Notes: a model not told the origin generated them from the sequence alone. Shown: positions 10,368 through 23,914, numbered from the stretch's first letter. The stretch is 64,000 nt of DNA from Haematococcus lacustris (GCA_030144725.1 JASKMD010000029.1:8998358-9062357); one strand, 5' to 3'. Numbers and translations: made by a program.

Positions 10368-13300
10368 TCATGCAACGCTGATGCCAGGCAGACTTCTGCT
10401 CTCAACCAGTGCCTCGCCTTTGGGCCGGACACCCACCGTGCGGCCATTCACATCATGGTTGTAGGCGCTGCCGCCATGCTTGCTTGCATCCAGGCCACGG
10501 TGCTCATCCTCCTCGCTGATGCGCAGCAAGTTAAACCTCTTGAGCACAAAGAACAGGATGCCAGTCAGACCACACACCCAGCCAACAATGGCCAGGATAC
10601 CAACGACCTGCGGCCAAGGACGACACACATACAAACAGCAGCATGGCATGCGCATCGCAACTGTGAAGTTATCTTGTCGCTACAGGGCGGGCGCTACCAC
10701 AGCCTTTCATCGTAGCCATCGTTGATTTGAATTCAAATGCTAAATAATGATGATAGGTGCTAATTCCTCGGTGAGGACCAGGAGATGACCTGGACACTGA
10801 CCTGTGACGCCAACAGACGGCCACCGCCGCCATAGAACAAGCCGTAGTACTCCCCTCGCTGGTAGGGGACTGACATGCCGGTGCCATAGGCTTGCTGCAC
10901 GTACTCCTGCATCACTCAGGCACATAACTAATGGTCAGTGCCCAGTCATTCAGTGCAGGTCCAGGCTATTAGGTGATGGTAGTCGGGCCAAGCCAGGTCA
11001 AGTCTGGTCATGCAGGCTGGTGCTGCACCCACAGCACTGAACACTGCTTTGCAGCAAAGGAGCCGACGGCAACGCAGCAGCGGCCGGAAGTTGAGGACGC
11101 CACACATTGTATCGTGGCATGTCATTAAGATGCCAGTGAGAGTGGCTCATAATTGTTGCCAATGCCAGCCATGCACAATGGCCTTCCGATTAGATCCAAA
11201 AGTTGGGTCCAGTTGAGTTGGGGTGAGTTGGCTCATTTGTAGTGCTGCAAGAGATGTGCGCCAGGAGCAGGAAGGGCTGATGCCGGCAGTACCTGCTTGG
11301 CCAAAAGCCCAGTGAAGAACACACCCCACATGCCGCCAAAGCCGTGCATTGGGACAGCGGACAGCGGGTCGTCAATGCGCAGCTTCAGGAAGAGCCAGCA
11401 CACCAGGTCGAAGAACTGCACAAAGGGTGGAAGCGAGGGGCAAAGGCACGGAGCTTGCTGACAGGCACGCTGGGGCACCACACTAGGAGCATCACACCAC
11501 ACTAGGTGGTTGGCTGGAGGCTGTGGCAAGGGGTGGGGTGGGGTGGGGTGTGATATCATCTGTCCGTCATCTGTTTTATGCAGCCAGCCGTCAGGCGTAA
11601 GGGTAGGCAGTGTGCAGCTAGACTGGCGCGCACCAGGCCGCCGCAGATGCCGTTGACGATGGCAGCCCATGGCTCCACCACATGAGCGCAGGCGGTGATG
11701 ACCACAAAACCCACCAGCACACCGTTGCACATGCTGATCAAGTCCCAGGCCTGCAGTCACAGAGCAGGGCAGAGCAGATGCCTGGCAGTGGTGAGTGGTC
11801 CTGGTGATGGCTTCAGGCAGGGTTCATCTGTCAGGGTACAGTACAGCAACTGGTGGCCACTGGCAGCTTGGCCTCACGTCGGGTGTAATGGGGGCTGAAG
11901 GCAGGGAGCAGCAGGGGGCCAGGCTTACCTTATTGCGGCGAAAGCCATTGATGAGGGTGGTGATGCCACCTGCTGCTCCTGACAGGGTGGTGGTGACAGC
12001 TGCGCGGCCCGCGACTTGAGCAGAGATGGAGTTGTCAATGGTGAGGGAGCTGCCGGGGTTGAAACCGTACTGCAACCCAGCACAAGGCAGGCGGTGCACA
12101 AGGTCAGTGAGGAGTGGCTGTACAAATGCCACACAATCACTCCAACATCGCAGGCACACGACAATTAGATATCCCTGCGCACCACAACGCATGCCCACAA
12201 CGCACATTACATGGCAACGACACAGCAACAGTAGCAGAGACACTGGTAACACATGCACAGCACTGGCAGAGCCACGAGCAATGCTCAACAGATCAGGATG
12301 TGGGTGTGGCATCCGGCATCACTAGTGTGCAGCCACCCAGCCAGCCAGCCACTCACCCAGCCAAACCACAGGAGGACAGTGCCCAGCACCACCAGGGTAG
12401 CGGAGTGGCCCGGCATGTCCACCGGGTTGCCGTTTGAGTCAAAGCGGCCCAGGCGAGGCCCCACCAGGATGGCTCCCATCAGCCCACACATAGCCCCCAC
12501 CATGTGCACCACACCTGCACATTCAAGACCATGCCCACCTCCAGACATTGTGATGGCAAGCAGCGAGCAAACAGCCTGACAGCTGCCATCTGCAGTGCCC
12601 GGCCAAGCATGAGACCCAGTGCAGTCAAGTGCCTTACACTAGTCAGTAGTGAGTACGCAGCTCACCTGAACCAGCAAAATCGATCATGCCAGCGCGGAAC
12701 AGCATGTGCTCCTCCTGCTTGGCAGGAGCGGGGTTGCCGGACACGGCGAAGTGACTCAGCCAGCCCTCGCGGCTCCACACCCAGTGGACCACCACAGGGT
12801 ATACAAACGCGGCCAGGAAGATGGAGTACGCTGCATGGGCCAGGAGAGGGGCTAGAAATCAGTCATGGGACTTGATGCAGTGCATGCTACTGAGTGTTAC
12901 AGTCAACATACAGGCAACTCCCTTTCCTCACAGTATGTGCTAGCTTGCTTAGCTTAGTATGTAGTAGTCTACACACCTCCTGCGCAATGTGAGCTAGCTG
13001 GCTTCAGACTTGTAATAGAAGGCTCTAGTCACCAAGCTAGTGCATGTCAGATGTAATGCCAGAAACAAATGGACTACATCGAATGGAGACCGACAGGCTG
13101 GCGGTGACAGGTGCTGCTGCAAGGTCAGCTAGGAGCAACCACTATGGTCCTGGACTTTGGACGGCAATACTGTAAACCGTACCGAGGTATGCATTGAAGT
13201 TGAAACGTTCTGCCACAGCCCCAGCCGGAATGGTGACAGCGGTAGCTGCAAACGCCCACTGGTAGAGCTGCGCAGGCAGGGACACTGTACTGCAATCAGC

Positions 13301-14100
13301 ACTGTTTCCAGGCAATCAGACTGACATAACATTGACGCATGTGCTTACCCAATCCGTCCAGCGGCCATTGCCAACACCGGTGAACTTGGTAGACCAGTGG
13401 TGCATGGCGAAAATAGCATCTCCAATGAAGCGGTTGGGCCTGTCCCCCTCACCATATGCAAATCCAAACCTGGATCACAGTAGTAGATGATGCATATCAA
13501 TGAGACGCTGTGACAGCAATGGCTGCGGCTGTCAGATATGTGTGCGCCCTGACTTACCCAACAATGTAAAAGGCGATGGCAGACACACAGGCATCCATGA
13601 TTGTTTGCAGCAAGATGTTCAGCGTGTTTTTAGACCGAATGGCGCCTGCGCATAACTGCAGATAGCAACAGGCAGCACATGACAGGGTGAGTCGGGCCAT
13701 TGCAGTATCGCGACATGCAATTGGCTAGGCGCGACTGTTCGCGAACACGCTGCAGTATGTTGTGCTCACCATCGCGAAGCCTCCGTGCATGATGAAGACC
13801 ATCGCTGAACAGATGACCAGCCACGACGTGTTGACTCCACTGCGTTCATATCGACGCAGTGCGAGCTTGTGAGATGTAGACCCACCGGCGTCAGTCCTAA
13901 TCTCCTATCCGGGGGCGACTACATCGTAACCGGTCCTGTGGCACTCACTACTTGAAGTCCGTAATGCCATCGTTAGTCGCGAAATTGGAGCTGACCTGTC
14001 CAAGCAAGGTGTTGCAGAGTGCCGCAGCCTGGGCATCTGTAAACCCAGCTCCGCTGAGGCTGGCAAGAGTTTCAGCGCTGCACAGTGTTTTCACGCTCAT
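10368..14100 (-). CDS. AMT1: AMT1-type ammonium transporter, complete
   Basis: Carries ammonium across the plasma or chloroplast membrane (AMT/Mep/Rh family, trimeric channel with about 11 helices). Twelve exons on the minus strand: 14100-13949, 13839-13770, 13655-13558, 13469-13349, 13267-13183, 12830-12666, 12514-12357, 12069-11929, 11750-11634, 11415-11293, 10906-10802 and 10607-10368. Total is 1,575 nt, in frame throughout, 524 residues plus TGA, normal for the family. Hallmarks are [60 protein letters not shown] (first channel His), [41 protein letters not shown] (second channel His) and the cytosolic [15 protein letters not shown]. Start is the only Met before the first helix. The Cys-rich first exon may be an extracellular N-terminus. 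Nitrogen-regulated paralogues are usual in algae; which one this is cannot be told. Confidence 0.95.
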
Positions 14101-14616
14101 CTGCGCTCAAGAGCGAAATGAACCACACGTGACCCCCGTGCCAACTGGACGGCCGCGAGCAGAGTTCGCTCGGGCGCCCTAACAGCTGCGTTCTGCAAGA
14201 TTTTGGCTTCATGTATGTGCGACATAAGGCTGCCAGAGAGTTTGCGGCAGAACTCAAACAAGTGTCAGGCGCCTGCCCATCATTCGCTGGGCCTAGTGAA
14301 GCAACCAGTCAAAGCAGCGGCTGGACCTTCCTGGCTGATTCTAGGGTTGGGATTCGCACTGTCGTCTGCTGTAGACCTCACCTTGACCGCGAACGGCACA
14401 CGGGGTGGTCCAAGGCACTAATGACTAGGGCAAACTTGTTCTTTGCCGTCACTATCAAATTTGAATATCATGCCACACTCAAAAACAACGCTGAGAGCTG
14501 GAGCACGCCTGGGGCTGTGGCAGCTTGTCAAAGGGTGCACGAGCGCCGAGCCTGTTATGGTCGTATGGGCACAGCTTAGGGCATTTCAGTTCTTCTATGC
14601 ACAGCACTGTGGGCAG

Positions 14617-14869
14617 TCCAGATGGGGAGCCCTGAAGGCGCTCTACTCGCGCTTCAGCGCCTGAGGGACACCGGCACACGCGCCTGCCTAGCCACCCTGA
14701 AGGCAGCCCTGCAGCTGGCCAAGCAGCAGAGCCATCAGGCAGCAATGTGGGTGCCCTACCCCATCATCGCAAGGCGCCTGCCTGCCAGCCGCTGCCTGCC
14801 TCCCAGTGCCTGCCTGCCTTCCCTACCGACCTCCTTGCAGCACAGTAGTACAAGGCTCAGCAGTGCCGC
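14617..14869 (+). pseudogene. Duplicated PPR-gene exon fragment
   Basis: Near-identical to part of the PPR gene at the right edge (minus strand, about 62240-62425), including GALLALQRLRDTG, the following intron start (WVPYPIIARRLP region) and the TACAAGGCTCAGCAG stretch near 62080, but without the sequence between them. It lies between AMT and MSH2, in the opposite orientation to the parent. The copy covers coding and intron sequence, so it arose at DNA level. It has no start, no neighbouring exons and is a dead fragment. Confidence 0.75.
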
Positions 14870-15304
14870 ACCGATTTTTGCAACGAGTTTTGCAACGATG
14901 ACGCACACTGTTGGCTGGAAAAAGGCAAGTCTAGCCCCGCCCCGCCCCGCCCCGCCCCTGCTAGCCACTGTTTGCAGCCTTCACATCCTGCCTGTACACT
15001 TGTCCACCTGCATTGCCCAGCCATGCTCCCACCTTTGCTGTCACCAACCCTGCTGCCTGCACCCCCGCCCCTGCTGCCCGAGATAAAGATAACCCCCCTG
15101 CCGCCATTAGGCCGCCCTCCCAGGCACTGCCCATGCAATACACGCTCCTCATACCAGACAGCTATGTGGATGCCCGTATGATAGAATGGAAGGAAGGCTG
15201 CCAGAAAAGAAGCAACAGTGATCACCATGCAATTCAACTGAAGTCGCACATGTTCAAATTGGTTTATTAGGACGGCTCATCGCGCTAGCCGCTGCTAGCC
15301 TGAG
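14870..15304 (+). other. MSH2 upstream region
   Basis: A C-rich stretch (GCCCC repeats near 14937-14960) and no gene. Together with 14101-14616 it separates the divergent AMT and MSH2 genes and should hold the MSH2 promoter; no specific element recognised. Confidence 0.35.
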
Positions 15305-18300
15305 ATGGACGATGATGGCGCTGCAGTGCACAAGGGCACGGGCCCCCCAGAAATGGCGCTGGATGGTAGGGAGCAAAGCGGCTTTGTTCATTGGTACAAG
15401 TCGCAAGTCAAGGTGCGCTATCCCGCGCAGCTGGTGCTTGGAGTTTGAATTTGGAGCAAACCCTGCCTCCTCGGTCCTGCGCAGCCTGCCCAGCTCATCC
15501 GCTTCTTCGATCGAAAGGTGACCCTTGCAGCATCAGTATGCCTGGCGATGGAGGCGGGGCAGGCGCCTCGTAGGCTCATCGCCCAGCAGCGCTGCCCATC
15601 CACAGTCGTGCTGATGCGTCGGATGGCAGGGTTTCTACTCCGTCCACGGCGAAGACGCCCTGTTCGTTGCCCGCCAGTTCTACAAAACCACAGCCGTGGT
15701 GAAGCACCTCGGGGGCTCAGGCGATGCGGGCCTGTCCAGTGTGACGTTGAACCGCAACCTCTTTGAGCAGGTGCGCTTGGGCTGCCCTGCTGCTCACCCC
15801 ACCCAGGCCAGCCTCAGACGTGAACGTGTGCACAGGCAGGTGTGTCCCATGCAAGCATGCTGCTGCTGTGCCTGGCTATGGCCCCAGGTGCTGCGTGAGC
15901 TGCTGCTGGAAGGGACTGACTATGCAGTGGAGCTGTGGGAGGGCAGCGGCACCAGCTGGAAGCTCAGCAGGTCGGTGATGCGCAGCAATGACAGAGTGGA
16001 CAGACACTGTCAAGGCAGCAGCTGAGGGGTAGGCCAGCGGGAGGGCACCAGCACAAGCAGGGAGGCTGGGCAACCTCCCTCCTGCTGCTCAGCCACCTCC
16101 CGCCCCTCCTGCTCCTGCCCCTCCTCCTGCTCCTAGCTGCTCCTCTTTGACAAGCATCAGTAGCATCACCGTGCCAGTACCAGCACTAGCACGATAAGCA
16201 TCCTCCTGCCCCCTACTCCCGCTACAGCTTCTGTCCCTTGTGCTGCGCCTTGGCACATGATGTAAGAGCAGCATAGCCGCACCAACAGCAGCAGAGAAAT
16301 GCTTGCTCAGCTGCTACTTCTGCTGCCCCTGGCGCAGGGCTGCTAGCCCTGGCCGCCTGGCAGCATTTGAGGAGGAGCTGTTCAGAGGAGGGATTGACAT
16401 GGCGGACACGCCTGTGGTGGTGGCAGGTCAGCAGCAGGCAAGGTGGAGGGGTGGAGGCAGCTACGCAGGAACATATCCCACCAGGCTTGCAGGCAGGACA
16501 GCCATTTCCACCGCTGGTTGGTAAAAGCTGGTCATGGCTGTATCCTATCACACACCTGGTCACACATCTGGCCACACTCGGCCTCCCCCCTCTGTTTCCG
16601 ATGCTAGCAGCTGGCATAGCAAACCACCTGCGCGCTAGGCACTGCATGCCTGGCTGAACCCTCTAACCTTTCTTGGCCAGCTTCTTGCAACCACCTGCTG
16701 CCCACTTAGTTAATTCAGTTGGTGCCAGGCCGTCACCTGTGTGCTGGCTGCAGTGGTGCTGGCCATGAAGGAGGGGGTGCGGGAGGTGGGGCTGGCCTAC
16801 GCTGACGTGGTGGCCCGCCGCCTGGGTGTGGCCCAATTTGTGGATGATGAGCTGCTGTGCAGCCTGGAGGCAGTGCTGGTGCAGCTGGGGGCCAAGGAGG
16901 TGCTGCTGCCCAAGGTGGGCCCAGGGGGGAGCCAGGGGGGTGCCAGGGGGGGGCCAGGGGGTCTGTCAGGCAGTAAGAGGAGCTGCAGGGTCATGAGATC
17001 CATAGAAGTGCCGGGGGAGGGTCAGGGGGCAGCCAATCAGGCTGCTAGTGGAGGGGAGGGAGTATCAGGCTGTGTTTGCCTGCCTGCTGTCCTGCCTGCT
17101 GTGCCTGAACTCACCCATTATGTTCACCCCTGCTGCTGCCCTGGCTGGCATGCAGGAGGAGGCGAGCGCTGCTGACACCTCCCGGCACAAGCGGCTGGCG
17201 GAGCTCATCCAGCGTTGTGGCGCCATGGCCACCCTGCGGCCCCGCACCCTGTTCAATGCCAAGCACCTGGAGGCTGACCTGGCCAAGCTCGTCAAGGTAA
17301 GGGCGTGGCTGGAGTTTGGGGCAGGGCAAAAGGCGAAGGCCTGGGGGCAGGGGCCTCAGGGGCAGGGGTCCCAGGGGCAGGATCTTTGGGGGCAGGGGCT
17401 TCAGGGGAAGGGGAAGGGGAAGGGGAAGGGGAAGGGGAAGGGGAAGGGGAAGGGGAAGGGGAAGGGGAAGGGGAAGGGGAAGGGGAAGGGGAAGGGAAGG
17501 GGAAGGGGAAGGGGAAGGGGAAGGGGAAGGGGAAGGGGAAGGGGAAGGGGAAGGGGAAGGGGAAGGGGAAGGGGAAGGGGAAGGGGAAGGGGAAGGGGAA
17601 GGGGAAGGGGAAGGGGAAGGGGAAGGGGAAGGGGAAGGGGAAGGGGAAGGGGAAGGGGAAGGGGAAGGGGAAGGGGAAGGGGAAGGGGAAGGGGAAGGGG
17701 AAGGGGAAGGGGAAAGGGAAGGGGAAGGGGAAGGGGAAGGGCAAGGGCTGCTGTGCCCTGTGCCTGTACTTCAGCTTGCACGACTCACACCCTGGCTTGT
17801 ATGACTGGTTTGCATGGCCACAGAGCGGGAGTGTGGAGCATCATGCTGACGTGCTGGAGCGGCAAGTGGCCCGGGGCGCCCTGTCTGCTGTAATGGCCTT
17901 CTGCGAACTGCTGGCTGAGGGCAGCGGGCACAACAAGTGGGAGCTAGGGCTCTACGACTCCTGCCAGTACATGCGTTTGGTGAGCACACAGGCAGCCGCC
18001 AAGCAGCAGCTGTGGAGACCACGACGCACGCCTTAGCAATGGTTGCTGCAATGAGCATGTATGCCCTCTCCGCGCTGCTTGCAGGACGCCGCAGCGCAGC
18101 GTGCGCTGAACGTGTTTCCCACGCGGCTGGACGCCTCCAGCTCGTTCAGCCTGTACGGTCTCTTAAACCGCGGGCGCACTGCTATGGGCAAGCGGCGCCT
18201 GCGCGCCTGGCTGAAGCAGCCGCTGGTAAAGCTGGAAGAGATTGAGGCCCGGCACGAGGTGGTGGCCGCACTGGTAGAAGATGCTGAGCTGCGCGAGCGC

Positions 18301-21300
18301 CTTCGCGACAGCCACCTTCGAGGTGACCCGCACCTCACCTGCCCTCAGCGAGTTGCAACAAGCGACAACCCTAGCCGCTCACGACCGCAGGTCTTCCTGA
18401 CGTTGAGCGGTTGGTGCGGAAGTTAGACGGCCGCAAGTCCTGCTCGCTGGCGGACTTGTGCGGGCTGTATCGTGCAAGCGCGCGCCTGCCGCTCATCGAG
18501 CAGGCGCTGCGAGATCACGCCGGCCCGGCAGCAGCGACTCTGGCGGTCTGGTGAGCCAGTAGGCTGTGACCCGGCAGTGGCTAGCCAGGCTGTCTGGTTG
18601 GTTGCTAGGTAGTTGTTAGGCAACCAGCCCAAGCACCGGCCTTACCATCACTGACCATAATTATAGTAATGCAGTGCTGAGCTTCTGATGAGTGGGTGTG
18701 CTGAAGGACTAGCAGCAGGAGTCACAGCTGGAGCAGCAGCAGCAGCAGCAGCGCAGCAGCCTCACACCCTCAGCAAAGCTTCATCTCGTGGCACCATCTG
18801 TGCCCACTGGGCCAGTGTATCCCTGCAGGTTTGCAGACCCCTTGGCCGCTGCTCATGAGCCGGAGGCGCTGCTCAAGTTTGAAGAGCTGGTGGAAGCTGC
18901 TGTCGACCTGGACCGTGTGCCAGATGAGTTCCTCGTGGCCCCGGCGTATGATGAGCGGCTGCAGGTACAGCACGCTCCCCTCTACCCCTCTACCCTTCTA
19001 CCCCTCTACCCCTCTACCCCTCTACCCCTCTACCCCTTCCCTTCTCCCTCCCCCTACACCTTCCCTTCCCCCTCTCTTCCCTTCCCCCCATCCCCTTTCC
19101 TTCTCTCACTGGCCCTCTCCCCTTCCCCTCTACTGACGCCCTCTAATGCCGGATGGTGTGCCCAGCCTGACCCTAGCAGGGTGTCCTGCTGCTGCTGTCC
19201 TGCTAGGCGCTGGCCGCCACCAAGGCAGTGGCTGAGACCGCCATCAGCCGCCTGGCCGCCGACACCGCAGCTGACCTAGGGCTGGCGCTGGACAAGCAGC
19301 TGAAGCTGGAGTGGCACAAGGTCGCCAACACAAGCACCCGCTGCATGCGCATCACCCAGAAGGATGAGAAGACCGTGCGCAGCAAGCTGCAGGCAAAGTG
19401 AGGGGCCACACGGGTCTAAGGCCACAAGGCCAGGGCAGGATGCAGTGTGGGAGCAGGGAGGGCCTCCGGCTCCTTGGCTCACCCCAGGCCCCTGTGCCGC
19501 CACTGCCCAGTCCACCCACTATGGCCTGGCAACCCACCCTGATGCAGCCACAGGCCTCACAGGGCAGGGCAGGGCAGGGCAGGGCAGGGCAGGGCAGGGC
19601 AGGGCAGGGCAGGGCAGGGCAGGGCAGGGCAGGGCAGGGCAGGGCAGGGCAGGGCAGGGCAGGGCAGGGCAGGGCAGGGCAGGGCAGGGCAGGGCAGGGC
19701 AGGGCAGGGCAGGGCAGGGCAGGGCAGGGCAGGGCAGGGCAGGGCAGGGCAGGGCAGGGCAGGGCACACCGCACACCGCACACCGCACACCGCACACCGC
19801 ACACCCTGATATGCACTGCTCAGGTACAAGCTGCTGGGCACCACCAAGGACGGCTGCCGCTTCACCAGCAAGGCCCTGGAGCTGCAGGCGCTGCGGCTGC
19901 AGGAGGCCAGCGCAGCGTATGAGGCCGTGCAGCGGGAGCTGGTGGAGCAGGTGAGAAACCGGGGGCGGCCTGGGCAGTGTGGGTGCAGGCACCACGGCTG
20001 GCACTGAGCTGCTACTGCTGCTACAGCCACCATGGCTGGCACTGGGCACTAGGATGAACTGTGGTGCACATAGCCTGTTCAAGGTGGCTGGATGGGTTTT
20101 CTGCTAGGCTCTAATCACCCTGACCCAGACCTCACATGTATGGGCTGGTGCTGCTGTTAGCTGTCCTGGCCCTGTGACGGGTTTGGTGCTGCTGCAGGTC
20201 GTGGCGGTAGCCCACACGTTTGTGGAGGTCTGGGAGCGTGTGTCCGCTCTGCTGGCAGAGCTGGACGTGCTGGCAGGTTTTGCCGACCTGGCAGCCCACG
20301 CCCCCACCCCTTACACCCGGCCCTGTATGAAGGCCTCCACCTACATCAAGGCTGGCCTCGGTACAGGCCCAGCAGCAGCACCCTCCAGCACAGGTAGGAG
20401 TGTTCCCTTGATCAGGGCTGTGCGCATGGGTGGACGATGGTAGTTGGGTGATTTGGTGAATATGTGGAAAAGACTGGCCATGTGTGTCATAATATCTGCA
20501 ACCACGTGCACATGGTGTGAATGTTGGTAGTTGGGGGGGTTGGTGGTTGGCCTCGTCAGCCTGAGCGTCCATGGTGCATTTGTCTCAGCGGGTACAGTCC
20601 ATGTGCAGCATGCACCATCAAAACACAGTTCTTGAGGAGTTTGCACACGACAACTGCAAAGTGTGATGACAGGTATGATTTACATGCATATGTTTAGTAT
20701 GTGATGTGTGCATGTGTATGTCAGGTGGTGATGGTGGTGAGGAGGTGGTGCTGCTGGGCTGCCGGCACCCTTGTGTGGAGGCCCAGGAGGGCGTTGAGTT
20801 CATCAAGAACGACTGTGTGTTGCGGCGGGGCAGCTCCTGGTTCACCATCATCACGGGGCCAAACATGGGCGGCAAGTCCACCTTCATCCGCCAGGTTGCC
20901 ATCAGCAGCATCATCAGCATCATCATCAGCAGCAGCAGAGCAGCAAAGCAGCAGAGCATCCGCCACTCAGCATGGCTGCAGTATTTGACACGCTCAGATT
21001 CAGATCACCAGGTTGGGAGGTAGGGCCAGTGATGGATGGGACACCATGAGGCATAGCACTGTGTGGAGCTATGGTGGAGTGTGCAGGCGGTGTGTGGGGG
21101 TGGGGTGCTGGGTCTAAGTGCTGGGTCTGGGTCTCAGTGCGGGGGACAGGTGAGGAGCAGGGATGGTCACACCTGCCTGCCACGTCCCTGGCTCTGCCTT
21201 CTTCCTTGCCCCTGGTGGGCTAACACTCTGCCACCCCGCAGCTGCTCCCTCCCCCTCCCCCTCCTCCTCCCCCTGCAGCGACTGACCCCACTCTTGTTGT

Positions 21301-23369
21301 GCCTTGCCAACTGCAGCTTCACACCACTGTTTTTGTGTCTGACCTGGCCTGTCGTGGCACAGGTGGGGTGTTGTGTGTTGCTCGCGCAAGTGGGATGCTT
21401 CGTCCCAGCGGACTACGCAATTATCAGCGTGCGCGATGCCATCTTTGCACGGGTGGGCGCAGGTGACTGCCAGCAGCGGGGCGTGTCTACCTTCATGGCC
21501 GAGATGCTGGAGACTGCCGCCATCCTTAAGGTGTGGCTGCTGCTCAACTCGTGCGTAGTGGGTTGACACGGCTGCCCTTGACAAGTTTACCATCTCATTC
21601 GTATCTTTCACACCTGCACTCGCTGGGGCTTGAACAGGGTACCTCAGCATTTGAACTCTGAGCAGCAGACACCTTGCACTGATGGCCACCCTGCTCAGCA
21701 TGTCCCTGTCAGACCCCACTGAGTAAAAGTACTAGTGTGACTGGGTTAAGTGGGTGACAGTGACTGAGTCATGTGACTGAGTCAAGTGGGATCCCAGGTC
21801 ACAGTGTGGGTGGGGGTGTGTGAGATGCAGTAGCAGCGACAGGCAAATGCTGTGTCGCCCTGAGTATGAGGGTGAGGTGAGTCTGCTGGCTGTGCTGCTG
21901 TGTCCAGAGTGCCTCCCCAGCCAGCCTGGTCATCATTGACGAGCTGGGCCGCGGCACCTCCACCTATGACGGCTTTGGCCTGGCCTGGGCCATCAGTGAA
22001 CACCTGTTGGAGGTGGTGGCCGCGCCCACGCTGTTCGCCACGCACTTCCACGAGCTGACTGAGATCACTGGCACCACGGGTGAGGCGCCCTGGCGGCAGT
22101 GGGGATGATGAAGGGGTGTCAGTGATGCTGCCAGCTTGTGTTCAAGGCGCATGGGGTGATTGGTCACCGGTGCATGACGCTTGCCCTGCTTGGGCTGTGT
22201 GGCACAGAGGTGTGATGGACCAGATGGTGGTGGATATGGTGGTTATGGTGGTAGTGGTGGTGGTGGTTAGCACCACCCTGCTTACCCGCAGGCGTGAGCA
22301 ATCTGCATGTGTCCACCTTCATGGACCCCAAGACTGGCAAACTGACCATGCTGTACCAGATTCGCACAGGCCCCTGTGACCAGTCATTCGGCATCCAGGT
22401 GGGTGCAGGGCTGACCCGGCCCAGGGCAGCGAGGCCCTCGGCAGCGAGGCTGGAGCGCAAGCTGGCTGGGGAGGCAGGCTGGGGTTCATGGTCACATGCT
22501 TGCTGTCTCCCGAGTCAGCGCAGCCAGGCCAGCGCAGGGCTGGCAGTGGGCTGTTGGGGCTGGCTGCTAGGTGAGGGTGTGCTAGGGGCTTGAGGCCAGC
22601 GTCATTGGAGGCATACATAGCTGTGTATGGGCTGTGCATGGGCATGAGCTGCGCATGGAATGGCCAGCCCAGGCCCCACTGATGTCACCAGCGAATCCAC
22701 CAATGCAGACATGCTGCCCCACCCTCCATACAGCCCTGTATAGGTAGGCCTCTGGCTTGGCAGATACGCAGGGACCCATCATCTGCCCCTTCTGCCACAC
22801 GCCACTTGTGCCCAGGTGGCTGAGTCAGCCAACTTTCCAGCGTCCGTCATTGCACTGGCCAGAGAAAAGCTGGCCCAGCTGGAAGGAACGGAAGTGGCCT
22901 GCCTGAAGAGGGTGGGTGGCTGCGCCTTTGTCATGATCACATGGTGTTGACCTACTCTCCACAAAATGGGAGGGCGTTGAGCATCATGTGCCTTGCACAC
23001 AACCTCGATCACAGCGCGGTCAGCCTGTGTCTTGTGAGCGAACAAGCCTGGGTGCAAGGGTGGCAGGGCGTTGCGTGGCTGTTCAATTTGCAGGCCGCTG
23101 GGATGAAGCGCAAAGCGACGGACGAGGCAGCCCTGCCGGTCGCCGACGAGCAGGCTGCGGCCATGAGAGCGCGAGCCTTCCTGGCGGACTTTGCTGCGCT
23201 GCCATTGCTGCAGCCCGGCGCTGAAGCTCAGGATCCCAACAATCGTGCTGCAAGCGGCGGGAAGGTGTCTCCGCAGGCATTGCAGCGCGCACTTGATCTG
23301 ATGCGAGGGTTGGAAGCCGAGGCGGAGCTGAATCCAGCACTTGCTACTCTTTTGGCCACGCAAGCGTGA
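15305..23369 (+). CDS. MSH2: DNA mismatch repair protein MSH2, complete
   Basis: MutS homologue that pairs with MSH6 or MSH3 in the nucleus to find mismatches and loops. Exons: 15305-15406 (or 15412), 15494-15517, 15630-15770, 15888-15970, 16338-16426, 16754-16914, 17156-17296, 17824-17979, 18085-18322, 18391-18550, 18829-18964, 19207-19397, 19824-19950, 20198-20393, 20725-20894, 21363-21530, 21908-22079, 22292-22398, 22816-22911, 23094-23369. The sum is divisible by three (977 or 979 residues). Seen in order: RFFDRK + [20 protein letters not shown] (mismatch-binding domain), [13 protein letters not shown], the lever/clamp helices, then [10 protein letters not shown] (Walker A, exon 15), [33 protein letters not shown] (Walker B and signature), FATHFHEL and [13 protein letters not shown]. 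The exon carrying RFFDRK is only 24 nt. Introns hold large microsatellites. ATG chosen as the first in frame. Confidence 0.95.
17404..17740. repeat. (GGGGAA)n homopurine microsatellite in MSH2 intron
   Basis: About 340 bp of G and A only on the MSH2 sense strand, between the exons ending at 17296 and starting at 17824, with rare unit slips (for example near 17494 and 17714). Confidence 0.95.
19561..19805. repeat. (AGGGC)n then (ACACCGC)n microsatellites in MSH2 intron
   Basis: About 41 perfect pentamers (19561-19765) followed by a short heptamer array (19766-19805), ending 18 bp before the exon at 19824. Confidence 0.95.
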
Positions 23370-23909
23370 TGCAAGCACGCGGTATAACTATTTTGAATAA
23401 TCGGTTCCTGGCGTGCCGCTTTGCGTTGCTGGTGCTTGGCACAGTATTGCACAGGGAAGGTAGAGTTCGGCGCTGCAGTTTCACAAAACACATATCACGC
23501 CATAGGCGACAGGAATGCAGCAACACATCCGGAACTGTCTGTGTGAGTCAAGCGTGTGTGAGTTGTGAGTAGCACCACTCGTCTCCGTCAAACAACTCCC
23601 CGCAGCACTTGCAGGAAAAGGGTGGTACACAAGTGACACATAACAGAACATGACCCACCCGGCACACTGACCACACATGCAGGCAGGCCCCCAGCCACCC
23701 TACGTTGGCATTGCACTTTGCTCCCCTGCTGTGGACCTTTTCTAAACTACCTCAGCCATTGGCAATGCTGCTGCTCCACAAGTCAAACACGTCTAGTCTA
23801 GTCTGTTACCATTGCCTGAAAGCATCGCAACACAACACTCTACCTTTGGAGGCTGGCACCTATCCACCCAAGCCTATCAGTATAACGACTGCTACCCCGC
23901 AGCGCTGCA

Positions 23910-23914
23910 TGTAA
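23910..23914 (+). terminator. Probable MSH2 polyadenylation signal TGTAA
   Basis: TGTAA about 540 nt after the MSH2 stop, in CTGCATGTAACATG. TGTAA is the standard signal in volvocalean algae. The rest of 23370-24177 has no gene I can support; it is shared 3' space between MSH2 and the convergent profilin gene. Confidence 0.5.

Noticed and set aside
17292..18036. Long GKGKG/GEGEG/PFPFP frames
   Set aside because: Product of the GGGGAA repeat in an MSH2 intron; the flanking exons are fixed by homology.
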